NCBI RefSeq assembly: GCF_048773025.1
Contig: NC_133555.1
Location: 38,209,206 to 38,273,205, forward strand
Origin: Camelus bactrianus
Taxonomy: Eukaryota > Chordata > Mammalia > Artiodactyla > Camelidae
Reading direction: 5' to 3'
Length of the DNA stretch: 64,000 bases
Both the position numbers and the translations under genes were made by a program. Below, piece after piece: positions 10,726 to 53,623 of this stretch; within the stretch, counting starts at the first letter, position 1; every line of letters starts with the position of its first letter. The notes under the pieces were generated by a model. The model was not told the DNA's origin. It saw nothing but the letters and a program-made list of their open reading frames with translations, and did not search any database.

Positions 10726-12710
10726 ACTCCTCATTATCAGAGAGGGGACCTACTGCTTTTCCACAAGTGTGGATCTCTTGGGAGCTCTGTCCAAGGCCAT
10801 GATGGTTAGAGGCACCATGAAAACCTTAAAACCTTTTATTTTTAAATGAACCAACTTATTCTTTGCTGCTCCTTGCTGCACAGTCTCCCCCCCTCCCCCC
10901 AAAAAAAACTAGCTTAGGAACCAGGAAACCCTTGCTTTTACGTGGAATTCTAAGCCACACATCAGATTAAAAAGAGCAGTTTGGAAGTGCAGTGAGGATG
11001 CGAGCTGTTGGAATGCTGAGGGTTGGGTCTCTGCATCTTCAGACATCAAAAGTTTTCTGTGCAAGTCTTGGTGGGGCCCATTTTGAGCACTCAGGCCTTA
11101 TTCCGCTTCCTTGGTTCTCAGCTGTGTCTCTGATAGTGAAGTTGCCAACCTGACTTAATGTGACACCTGACTTAATGGCTGGCTCCTGTCCCCACAGGCC
11201 AAAGATGAATGAATGATGAGATGGATGTCAGAGCTCCAATTCACAAGTCACACGACAGTGATCCTCAGAATCTCATATTATATTCGTACATAAACCCCTG
11301 TCAGAGCCAGCTTATTATTTTCAAATTCCTTCTTTATCATGATCCGGGAGTGGAGATATGGAGGAAATGTATCAGAAGCACTACTTTTTAGGGTTGTTAT
11401 GGGTTAGTTTTAGGGAATTACGAATAGTTTCCATCAGCAGCACAGAAGTTTAAAAGCATTCATTCTTCAAGATTTTTGCTGACTTCTAGACCAAAAAGAT
11501 TTCACTAATCTTACCGTATAGTGGGTGCTCTGGGGTTCTGAGTCATGTAAAATATTGGGGCACTTTACTATCTGAAATTGTTGGAACCTTCCCAATTTAT
11601 GAGAATTTGGCATTTCTCAAGAATTTAAGCGTTTTGCTTTTGTTGGCTTAGTAAAAATGTACAGCACTACAGCTACGAGATGACAATGAACCAGCATGGC
11701 TCCAACCTAGGTATGAGAAATATAATTCAAGAGAGGGCAGAGGCCTCGGAAATAATGGGCCAACAAAATTTTGCAAACTCTGGAGCCACTGGTGGGCATG
11801 GTGAGCAAGACCTGTGAGGCCAGCTAAGCTAAAGACAGAAGGACTTAAAAGGAAGCTGCTTTAGGGAGATGAGGCAGAAACGGCCGTTTCCAGAAGGGTT
11901 ATTGACCACAAACTATACTGGGTTTTTATCTTAGCAAGATTTGGGACCTCTTTCTCTAAAAGCAGTGCAAATACCACACCACTTTTCTCGCACTGGCTAA
12001 TTCTTGTTCACATTTCTATGGTAAAGTGAACTCTCCACAGAATGCTATGTACAGAAATAAGATGCAAATTCGTCTTTCAGTGATGCAAACTCCTACCCAG
12101 CCAAATCTCAAGCTTGTACAAAAGGGACACTGGAAAACAGTGATCTCAAAGTCTGACCCAAGAGTTCTGCTTCCAGTCTAGCTGAGATCCTACTGGGGAC
12201 CAACCCAGCCACCTATATCAGCTATAAACTGGACAACACCAAGAAATAACACCCTAAATGCACTAGAGAAAGAACAAAGGTAGAGTCAGGAACTAACCTG
12301 ATACTTGGAGCAGAGAAGAGCATTTTCACAGCTCTTATAGCCTGAGGGAACGCCACAACTCTGGCCCAGAACTCTGGTAGACGACCAGCAGTCTTTCTGG
12401 CTTCAAGACCCAGAGGATAGAGTTCAGGGTAAGTACAACCGCTGCAAAATGACGGAGGGGAGCCCTGGGGAGTCAAGAGGGAGAGTCAAGAAGGGATCCT
12501 CAAAGTCTGGACATAACCTCTGCCCAAATTTCTGGCTGGCTGTATGGGCCAGACTATAGCTAAGGATAAAATAATTGAACTGAGGTTTCACTTGCCACCA
12601 AGAGACAGCGTTTCTAAAGCTGTCAAAGCATTGGATTTGGGTTCAAACAAATTAATTACCTGATAAACCAAACAAAAACTCAACACTCCCACGTCACATG
12701 TATTGGAAGT
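10726..12710. other. Intergenic, no recognised feature
   Basis: There is no gene here and no repeat I can name with confidence. A mixed C/A homopolymer run lies at about 10,887-10,908. The open frames at 11.2 kb and 12.2-12.5 kb have no recognisable motif. Confidence 0.4.
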
Positions 12711-12714
12711 AGAC

Positions 12715-12870
12715 ACCTAGGCCCCACGCACAGATGGGCAGCATCAGAATCTCCTGGGGGTGTGGCTCAACTCTGCACTTTGTAACAAGCAGCCTCAAGG
12801 ACTCACGCACAGAGTTTGAGCCTTGCTGCTCTGCAAGTTGGCTTGGTCCAGACCTCATGTTCAGACATTT
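12715..12870 (+). mobile_element. MER5A-like hAT DNA transposon remnant
   Basis: The sequence 'cctaggccccacgcacagat' followed by 'cagcatcagaatctcctggg' matches the central part of MER5A. The ends are decayed. It is non-coding. Confidence 0.5.
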
Positions 12871-14229
12871 GCTGAACCAGGCTGCACTTAAAGGTGTGGT
12901 GTCTGCATTTGGCTGCTGAGGAAGATGTGTCAGCTGCCCACATTTGGTATGGGCCACATGAAGCTGAGAAGTCATTCCTAGGCACAGAAGGGATGCGTTC
13001 CTCCTTAATAATCATCACTGAAAACTTTTATGGTATGTTACAACACATACCCTATCACACATCACGGGACGGCTGTCCTTCAGGGGTCTCCTGCAGGTCA
13101 GCATGAGGAATCCCTCCTCTGCCATCTTTTACTCTCCATATCCCTGAACCCCCATGCCCAACCCACCCCATGGAAAGCAGCATTTTCAAGTCTGGAATAG
13201 GTGTGTATTGAAGATCTGTAGGGGTTTTCGCAAACCAGCAGAAATACAGCAAGCTGGCTGGTGCTGGAAGGTGAAGTACCAGTCATTCCTGTCTGGCATC
13301 TTGGTCTCAACATTTAATTGTTTCCATTGCTGTAACTCCCAATTATAAACACATTCATAGGTAAAAACTAGGAAACAACTCACAATGGACACAGCAAACG
13401 TGGCAGGAAATGTGTGTAATGCACTCCCGCCCTGGTCATTGTGACTAACATGTCTAATTTTACCAAATAGGAAATAGGGCCCAGTCATTCAGCCTTTCAT
13501 AATTGTCTCTCTAACAAGTGCCCCGAGACAATGTGACAAACCTGATTTAGAACCCTTATCCCTTGCATCTGTCAGTTAAGTGACCCCTCTCTCAGAATGA
13601 ATGCAATGTTTAATAAGGAAAAAGGCTTAGATTATTATAAATTTTCAGTTAATGGGCACTTCAATGGAAACCCCTTAAGACTTAAGTGAGTATAGAGAAA
13701 ATTTTTTAGGAATTAAAATATGTGGTGAAATAAAATTCCTTACCCATTCATTTAGTAAACTATGTGACAAGAATGTTTTTCAATTTCAAATTTGGGACCT
13801 AACCTAATTAAGTGATCCTAAAAGCCAGGTTATGGCCAGAAAATGGGTATTTTCTACTCAGTTCTAATTATATATGTTAAAAATTTTTGTCTAAGTAGAG
13901 TTTTCACAGGAAATAGCAGGAGAAATATGGGGGTGCATATGAGATGGGGAGAGACAGAGAAAGAGCTTAACAGATAGATAGAAATATGTATTTTAGTTCA
14001 GGTCCCTCTTTCAAAAAGTTTAAGCAAAAGAGGGCAGATGAAGAAGGTAGATTCATGCCAGGATTGTATTTCTATCTTAGAGAGAACAAAGACCGGTCAT
14101 AATGTCATAGCTCAATTTTCAACATTAAATCACTGAGACTTACAGCCTTCCATATTCTGAACATCTATCCCTTCTTCCCTCAATCTGTGTCTGCACATCC
14201 ACACAGAACACAGAGCCAGTAAGTCCCTT
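12871..14229. other. Intergenic, no recognised feature
   Basis: The overlapping short open frames on both strands at 12.9-13.5 kb carry no domain, no adjoining splice signals and no common reading direction. I see no named repeat. Confidence 0.4.
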
Positions 14230-15010
14230 TAGTTATTTTTTTTTTTACTTATTTCACATGTAATCAAGATTTTTCCCTATATTTTATAGAGTTTTTATTA
14301 AAACAAAAGGAATGCACAAGGATCCAAAATTTACAAAAGCATTTACAACATAATGAATTGTCCCTCTTCAAAGCTAACCACTGTTAACAAACTCAGGTAG
14401 GTATCTACCTTCCCCAAAATGTCTATATATATGAGTATGTGGTATGTCTTTACATAACTCCAGAGACACACACTATTCTGTATACATTTGTGAGTGTGTG
14501 AATGTGTGTGTGTGCGCACGCATGTGTGTATGTATACATATGAAATACTATTCTGAATTCTGGGTTTTTTCTTCACTCTTTTCATTAAAGATATTTTGGA
14601 AATTTCCCCTATTGGCACTTACAGACAGACCTACCTCATTTTCCCCAGCTTTACTGCAACTTTACTGACATGTAAGTAAGTTTAAGGTGTACAACATGAT
14701 GATCTGATACACGTATATACTGAGACCCACTTCATTTTTAAGGCTGCATCATATTCCAGCATACTGATGTCCTGGGATTTAATGATACACTGGCTTCCGG
14801 ATTTTTAATATTACCGTGTTACAATGAACACCCTGTAGATGTCTTTGCACATTGGTGCTGGCCTATTTGTGGGACTGAATGCTGGACACAAAACTGCTGT
14901 GTCAGGTGGTACAGAGCACACATAACTTTACCACATATTGTGAATCACCTGTCAAAGGGGTGATACCTATTCACAGTCCCACCAATAGTATGTGAGAGTT
15001 ACTACTTGCC
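14230..15010 (-). mobile_element. Old L1 fragments
   Basis: On the minus strand the parts resemble the end of L1 ORF2 (plus-strand 'ctgcatcatattccagcata', 'ttaccgtgttacaatgaaca', 'ccaccaatagtatgtgagag') and an L1M 3' UTR piece at 14,640-14,720 ('aaggtgtacaacatgatgat'). A dinucleotide-like tract interrupts it at 14.50 kb. The copy is very diverged. Confidence 0.6.
14502..14543. repeat. 42-bp alternating purine-pyrimidine tract
   Basis: Every step from 14,502 to 14,543 alternates purine and pyrimidine (TG, CG, CA and TA steps), including the self-complementary 'tgtgcgcaca'-type centre. Such tracts are candidates for left-handed DNA under supercoiling. Confidence 0.9.
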
Positions 15011-15154
15011 CTTAGCCTTGGTAATACCTCATCCCAACCATTCTCTACTGCATCGTCACTTCCCCACTCTTTCTGCTGAGTTAATCTAAGGCTCCCCCTC
15101 CAGCTATTACACACTTTTCTGCTCTTTCTTTATTCCTAAAAAAACAAATAAACA

Positions 15155-16445
15155 AAAATTCTCTATTACGGAAATTCTCAAGTGTGCATAAAAGTAGAAG
15201 AAACAGAAGAATCAGCCCCTGTATAAGCCCCTATGTATCCTATGTGTCTGTCCCTCAAATTCAGTGTAACAGCGTTCTGTTCATTTCACCTATTTCCTGC
15301 CCCTGCCCGTTTCTTCCCTGAATATTTTCAGGGAAATTCCAGTTATAACTTTAACCATGAATACTTAGTATGTATCTCTAACAAATAAGGGCTTAAAAAA
15401 AAGTCACTATACTATTATTTCACCTAACGAAATTAATAACTCTTTAATATCATCTGATATCCAATTTGTCTTAAATTTTTCTCTAATTGTTTCCAAAAAT
15501 GTCTTTGTAAGGTGGTTTTGTTCAAATCAGGATCCGACAAGTCCTTTAGGTGTCTCCAGTCTTTAAGTCCCCTCACCACCACCTTCATTTTACACCTTCC
15601 ATTTGCTGAAGTGGATTATGTGTCCTGTGGACTTTTCCAGATTCTGGATTAAGTGTGTTGTTGAACCTGTTCCTCAGTATCCCATGCTTTCATAAACTGA
15701 TTGTTAGATGTAAAAGTCTTGCTTACATTCAGGTTCAGTTTTGTTTGTTTGGGGCAATAATTCATCATAGGTGGTGCTGGGTTCTCGCTGCTACAACATG
15801 TCAGAAGCAGGTGACTTCTGGTTGTTTCTTTTTCAGTAATGCTAAGGTTGACCACTGGGGTTCAGCTCTTACCAACCCGAGCTGTCCAATAAAACGTTTT
15901 CCATCAACTTTTCAGCCAATACATTCAGAAGCCTAGATTCATTATTTCACAAGAGGTGACAAAATGGTGCTTTCCTAATCCTATCAATTCTCTGGCATTT
16001 AGCTGTGATTCTTAAGTGAAAAACTTTCCCTTACCAGGTTAACCCGATACGCAAAGATGTCACAATAAAAACTTTATTTTTCCAGTTAACAATTTTCAAA
16101 ACAATAAGCTGGTGCCCTAGTAATCTCCAAAGATGACTAGTAGTTTTTTTTTAAGCTATCATTAAAAACTCATGGATTTTTATATATTTCATGTCAATAG
16201 CTATTCTTTTTGATGTTCAAATTGTTCCATCTTTGGCCTATGGGAGCCCCTTCAAGTTGGCTCCTGGGTCCTTCTGATATGACCTTACTCTGACTGCTTT
16301 CTTGCTTTCAGACACAAAGTGGTCCAGCGTCATCCCATCTTTTCCTGGTCCATTTTAATGGGATAATCCTGGTGGTAGAGTGGGCCTTTCCACTGGGCTC
16401 TGACTGCTTCTAGGCAATCAGATAGAGCTACACAATATGTATTTT
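15155..16445 (-). mobile_element. Old L1M 3' UTR (L1ME/L1MC-like)
   Basis: In reverse orientation this shows landmarks of old L1M 3' UTRs: plus-strand 'caaatcaggatccgacaagt', 'ttaggtgtctccagtcttta', 'caaattgttccatctttggcc' (split) and 'ttggctcctgggtccttctg'. It probably belongs with the ORF2 remnant at 17.43-18.36 kb as one broken-up element. Confidence 0.6.
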
Positions 16446-17350
16446 TTAGGGGATAAAATAAGTCACAGTATTTTGCTGGTATTTCCAATTGAAATATACA
16501 ATTACAGGATGTTAACCTGATTTTATCTTTTTTTAAAAATTTTTTCTTTTATCTCTTGTTCTCTCATACTAAAAATCTTGGCTCTTAATTCCTTTGACAT
16601 AGTAAGTATTTACTTTATCATATGTAAATACATAGTTTCAAAGTACAACACCAATACCAACAGTACATCATTGCTAAAAATAAAAATACTGAATGCAGTT
16701 TAAGATTCCATTGTGGTTCTTTGGTTTACAGGATACATTCCGTTAGCAAAGTGCAGACGAAATGCTGGGCTTTAAAGTCACTTGAAGTAATTCTTCTGTG
16801 TGGTTATACCGCCAACTTGATAGGGAGTTAAGTTTTGGTTGTAAGAGTTGGTTGTTTTTAATTATAGAAAACATTGTAAAAAGTATAAAACAAGATCCAG
16901 ATCCAGATGCCATCTCTGCCTAGCTCCCTACCACAACCACCAACAAGGGAACTGACTTATTAGTTACTGGTGTAACTAATCCCCCATTGCTTTTTTTTTC
17001 CCCAATAGAAGCAAATGTGTTTTTTCATTTGTCTCCTCCTTTCTTACACAATAGGTAGCACACCAAACTTTCTGGTCTTCACTTTCCCTTCCTCTGCTCT
17101 GGAGAGGATTCCAGGATAGCACTTTGAGGGAGTGGTGGCGGGGGGTGGGCAGGGAGTTCAAGATTGTTTTTATCACCAGAGCCTGCGACAGGTGGTCAGT
17201 AATGCTGGCTAAGCTGGCACAGTCTGAAGGGCATCCCATCTCCCTTTTCAGGCATTCAACCAACAAAATCCCTACAAACAAGAGTAGAGACCAGCTGAGA
17301 CGTGTCTCAGTGTGCGTGGAGTTCTGAAGTCTTCTCCCTCTCCCCTCCTG

Positions 17351-17392
17351 GAGATGCTCTCTCTCTCTCTCTTTTTTTTTTTTTTTATTTTC
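17351..17392 (+). repeat. (TC)n and poly-T tract
   Basis: A short (TC)n run is followed by about 16 T residues. It may be the A-tail of a minus-strand retroposon abutting the L1 remnant to the right. Confidence 0.8.
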
Positions 17393-17429
17393 AGCGGTGA
17401 AACATACCCGAGTTTCTCCCATCAAACCC

Positions 17430-18365
17430 CTCTAGATGGAGACCTGGGTGGCTTCCACTCTTCAGCTGTTATAAATAGTACTGTAGTGAAGATCTTTGTG
17501 CAGACATCATCTTATACTTTCAAGAGGACACCTTAGGTAGATTTCTTAGAAGTGAGACTGTGAGGTTGAGGGATAAACTCATATTTAACTTTGCTAGTTG
17601 TTAACAAATCCCATCCACAGAAATTTGTACTCTTGAGAGTGCCTGTTGCCCCATTGTCTCACCAACAATGTACACTGTGTAACTTGGACTTTTCCAGATC
17701 CGACAGGTAAGAAATGGTAGCTCAGTATTTTTCATTTGCATTTCTTTTATTATGCATATTCTTATGTTTAAGGGCCATTTGCATTTTATTTTCTGTGAAC
17801 TGTTCATAGCTTTTTCCCATTCTTTCTGGTTCTTCTCAAAGTTTAGAAATTCTTCAATATATTAGCCCTTTGTGACAAATGTTGCAAATATTTTTGCCAG
17901 TTTATTATTTATTCTTTAACTTCGCTTTTTTTGGCCATCCAAAACTCTTACTTTCAGTTAAAGATATAAACTCCTATTGCTTCTGGATTTTCAGGCACAG
18001 GAAAGTTTTCCCCACTCTCAGATTATAAAGGAATTCACCTATGAAGGTTTCATTTTTTCAACTGGGTCTCTAATCCATTCAGATTTTATCCTTGTGCATA
18101 GTGCGAGAAATGGATTCAATGTTATTATTTTCCATATGGTTAACAACACTTGTTTCAACACCCTTTTTAAAGTCTTTTCTTCCATAAATAAAGATGCTCC
18201 CTTTATCATATACTAAATTCCTGGACTTTCTTTAAATTGTATATAGTATGTTATAATATCTAGTAGGGTTACCCCTCCTTCCCATGGTTCTTTACTAGGG
18301 ATCTCTGGCTATTATTGTTTACTCTTCACAATACCTGTATGCAGGAAAAAACCTTGTTTTATTGG
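17430..18365 (-). mobile_element. Old L1 ORF2 3' remnant
   Basis: The reverse complement resembles the C-terminal part of L1 ORF2. Plus-strand landmarks are 'cagctgttataaatagtact', 'ggtagatttcttagaagtgag' (split), 'gtgcctgttgccccattgtc' and 'ttcatttgcatttctttt'. Heavily diverged; no long frame survives. Confidence 0.7.
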
Positions 18366-19479
18366 AATCTAGTATGTCCTTTAAATATAAATATATATGT
18401 ATATGAATGAAGACATTTCAAAAGTGTTTCTAAATAATATTCTGAAACAAATTCTAGGCAAACTAGAGTTTGTGTTTTTGTTGCTGTTATTTTAAAAATT
18501 AGTTTTAGAAGAAAACAGAAATCATACTAGGGGGTGGATGGATACAGGTAAAGCCACAGATGGAGGTCATAACATTGCAGAGCAACCTTCTCTTAGAATG
18601 CCCACTCACTGGGTCTGTGGTCCTATATAATAACTAGTGTAAACAGACAGGGCCATACTAATGGCTCAAGAAAATATATTCCTTCTAATTGTGACTATCA
18701 CAGTAAATCTATTATGTAAAATAAAATACACCATGCATAATTTAGCAAAGATCAAATACCATAATAGATTTTTTTAAAAAAAGACAATATTAAGACTCAT
18801 TGTATTTTTAGGAGTTCAAGGATTATGACCTTCTGTGCTAACTCCATCTTCACAAAATTACATATATAATAGCTCAAGGTAAAATTTGACTTTTAAAGAG
18901 AATTATAACAATGCTTTTCAAATAAAGCAAAATCAGTCGATAGGAAAGTAAGTTCCAGTTGACATCTGGGTCCATCTTTTCACTGAATCACTCGGCATTG
19001 ACTAAGGGAAGCCAGTAACTTCCCTCCAAGGGTCAGGACCAAGTTTCCTGCACAGAAACTCTCCTGCACAATTGAAAATTGTCATTCACCCAGCAAAGGA
19101 GAATTAAGAGACTGGACATTGTATCAAATAAAAATACTAAAATATTACTCAAACTATTTGCAGCACGTATAGGTTTGACTCTGGCCATCTAAGACACTAA
19201 AAAGTAAAGGCTACTTTTGTTCTCAAGGTAGAGATACCTAGTTCCTCCAACAAGTGAGACAAATTGCTCAGAAGGAAGCTATCTGTCTTGCTTCAGTATA
19301 ATTTGCCTATTCTTCTGTAGGGGAGATAATGTTGAAAACAGAACATTCAGCCTTTCCTACAGTTAATCAACAGTGATACAACCTTACATTTCCTAACAGC
19401 TAAAAATTTCCTAACTAATCATTTAAAAAATGCCAACAATCAAAACCATTAAGTCATTATTTGCTCTAGTTCACTGTTT

Positions 19480-19485
19480 TTTATT
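19480..19485 (-). terminator. ABHD5: Candidate ABHD5 poly(A) signal (distal)
   Basis: AATAAA on the gene strand about 1.3 kb past the stop codon. It would give a 3' UTR of about 1.3 kb. The signal is seen in sequence; its use is inferred. A dense old-L1 block begins below 18.4 kb, which makes a much longer UTR less likely. Confidence 0.3.
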
Positions 19486-20550
19486 TACATAACCACCTTT
19501 CTGCTAGACGAGCAACATTAGCAAAATATAAGGCCCAGGTGCCTTGATGGTGACCATCTCATTCAATTTTTTTGTGCAGAGGGTCTTCTCAGCAGCCAGT
19601 TACCAGACGGAGCTTTTTCACAGTTTCAAAGAAGTCCTCCTTGTATTAAAACAGCAAGGAAGTACTACACTTGATGGTAGTTCTTGTCACACAGTTCAAT
19701 CAACCTTATAGAAATTTTATACTATAACTTCAAGTATGTAAGTTATTTAATCAATGCAAAACTCTTAAAAAAAAAGTGCTAGCTGATTTCTGGTGCCATG
19801 AGACATAATAACAGCACCAATGATGATTATATTTTAGTGGTAAAAATGTAATCCAGTTTTAGCACCCATGTATCAGAGTTAGATGGAAATACATGACTTA
19901 GCTTACTGGAAAGTAACAGTCTTAATATCCCCTCGGTGAGAAAATCTGTTCCTTCTGCTGCATCCTGGCTCATAGAAAAGAAATACAGTATTAATGCGGA
20001 GGGTGGGGAGAGAACAGACTTTCAGTTAAGGCTTTTCAGTACTCGAATCACTTAAGTATGAATGTTCTGTTCCCCTGAAAGTGTAGAATGTGCCACACAC
20101 AGAAGATTCCAAGGACTTAGGCTGTTGCAGTTATGTCAGGATGGATCATATTTAAAATGCTGAATGGGGCTTTAAGGCTTAAATAGAGAACAGAGGAAAA
20201 TCAGCAAAATCAATGCTAGTGATCAGCTCCCAGCTTTTTAACCAAAACCCTGTCTCGTCACTCCATAATCAAAAATGAAGCGAAGGGTTCTAAGAAAGTG
20301 ACAAATTTTTACATGAAAACACATTGACTTTTGAATAACTGCATCAGTTATCAGACGTGGTAAATATAAGCAAAGAAAATAAAGTGCACCTTTAAAAGTA
20401 TATAAAATAATAAACCCAGAAATTACTTCTTAGAATTGGCAATATAGACTACAATATAAAAAGTACCTGACATAGCAAAGTTAGATAGGAATAAAAAAAT
20501 TTCAGTTGAAAAACTAAAATTTTTCAGTATAGCAGAGGGACAAATAACCT

Positions 20551-20556
20551 TTTATT
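20551..20556 (-). terminator. ABHD5: Candidate ABHD5 poly(A) signal (proximal)
   Basis: AATAAA on the gene strand about 240 bases past the stop codon. It would give a short 3' UTR isoform. The signal is seen directly; its use is inferred. Confidence 0.3.
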
Positions 20557-20793
20557 AAAGCTAGTAGATTTGGAGACTCCTGTATATTTTGATTTTGTGT
20601 AGGAGAAAGGAAAGTCATCCTTCTAGAAGGCACTAACTGGTGTAAAGGTGCGAGCAACTTCATAAAGAAAACGTGCAAAGTACAGTCAAGAAGACTGCCT
20701 GGTTCTTGTGTTCCTTACTCTTCCCCGCTGACCACGAATCACTGCTGAGGAGCTGTGTCAGCCATGGGGGTTCCCACGTCACCTTCTGTGTGC

Positions 20794-52249
<31,456 letters not shown>

Positions 52250-52347
52250 GGCCGCCGTCGCGCGCTGGGTTGAGACCGCTCCTCAAACCAGCTGACAGGC
52301 CGACTGGGACGCTGCGAACCAATGCCGCCCTTAAGGCCTCCGCCGTC

Positions 52348-52393
52348 TGCGCATGCGTCCCCTCCCACTCGCACGACTGTGCGGCGCATGCGC
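52348..52393. promoter_or_regulatory. Pair of NRF1-type palindromic sites
   Basis: TGCGCATGCG at 52,348-52,357 and the perfect palindrome GCGCATGCGC at 52,384-52,393 both match the NRF1 core. They lie about 100 and 140 bases upstream of the ABHD5 ATG, starting 36 bases apart. The match is seen directly; binding is inferred. Confidence 0.7.
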
Positions 52394-53044
52394 TTGCCGG
52401 GCCACTCCCCACCCACACACCAACCACGCATGAGCCATGCCGCCGGACGCGTTCCAATCTGGGCGTTAGGCGGGCCCGCCAAGCTGAAAGAACTGGTGAG
52501 ACTCGCCTGGCAGTTAGGTAGTAACTAATCTCAGTAATGACTGTATTGACGCATTATCCGCTGATGTTGATTGCCAGGTGCTGGGCACTGGACAGTTCCC
52601 TGAGGACAGTTCACTGGGCACTAGCAGTTCCCTGAGGACTGAGGCGCGACCTTCTGGAAGAGCCCAGGTAGTATGCTATAGACGCTGCAGTAGTTAACGG
52701 AGAGGCTGTAATGGGGGAGCTTTGCGGCCTGCGGCCAGCCCTTCACCGCAGGTGGGTGGCCAGGGGGAGAGGGCGCCTCACAGGACCCTTCAGGCAATCC
52801 ATATTCACTGACGTGAGGGCACTGCTCCAGACCCTGGGGTTACAGTAGAGGGCAGAACCAGCAACTCCCATCCACTCCGTGCTCAGTACACACGGGAGGT
52901 CTGTGAAGAGTCCCCATTTAGGTACTTAGAGTTGGTGGGGCGGGGGGGGGTCACTAATGTAAATGTTAACATTTCCCGGTGGACTAAAAGAATTGTCAAG
53001 TCTGTTAGCCATCAGATACTGCCTGCTTTTGTAATTGTATCACT

Positions 53045-53400
53045 CCCTACCATTCATTCATTCATATTTACCTTTTGCCTATATGCCCAGTTAATTCTAG
53101 GTGCTGAGAAACAATGGATTTAAATAGGGCTCGCGCCCTTATGGAACCTACGCTAATATTACATTTTATTTTAGAGGCAATTCATCGCTCTCCTTCCCTA
53201 ACTCTCCTCCCTTTCTGCAGCCTCTTTTTCTCTCCTCTCAGTCCCTGTAACCCAGACTGTCTCTGTCACCTACCTGGCACTCAGATTCTTGGCCTTGTCC
53301 AATTGTTATGGCTTTTTAATGGACATTATTGAATATTCTTATAACTACACTGGAAGTTCCTTGAGGATAGAGATGGTGTCTTCTGTGATTTAGGGGAAAG
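53045..53400 (+). mobile_element. L2-like LINE fragment
   Basis: It resembles old L2 sequence in parts: 'cattcattcattcatattta' with 'ctaggtgctgagaaacaatg', and 'ggaagttccttgaggataga'. The two parts may be separate copies. Confidence 0.4.
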
Positions 53401-53623
53401 AAAAAAAAGCAACTCATAATCTCTTGGGCATAGCAATAACTAATACATATTTTATGGCAGTTGATCTACTTCAGAAATATTTTAGGGAAGACTGGGACAT
53501 AAAAAAACACTGTTCCAGGAATTCATGGTGTTGCCAGAGACTTCCAGTGTATCTATAGAAACTGCTCCTCTACCATCTCCATCTATCAGATCATATCCAT
53601 ACTGGAGGCACCTTTTTCTATAT

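Larger units (their letters stand above)
19460..20793 (-). other. ABHD5: Probable ABHD5 3' UTR
   Basis: This follows the ABHD5 stop codon directly on the gene strand and contains no repeat I recognise, unlike the L1-rich sequence beyond 18.4 kb. It is AT-rich, as 3' UTRs often are. The end point is uncertain because two AATAAA signals are present. The stretch 18,480-19,459 also lacks recognised repeats and could belong to a longer UTR. Confidence 0.45.

Noticed and set aside
16976-17425. 149-codon open frame on the minus strand
   Set aside because: It reads through a poly-A/(GA)n tract into sequence next to L1 remnants. No domain is seen.
18350-18362. AATAAA on the minus strand as the ABHD5 poly(A) site
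   Set aside because: It falls within an old L1 ORF2 remnant about 2.4 kb from the stop. Nearer signals are more plausible.
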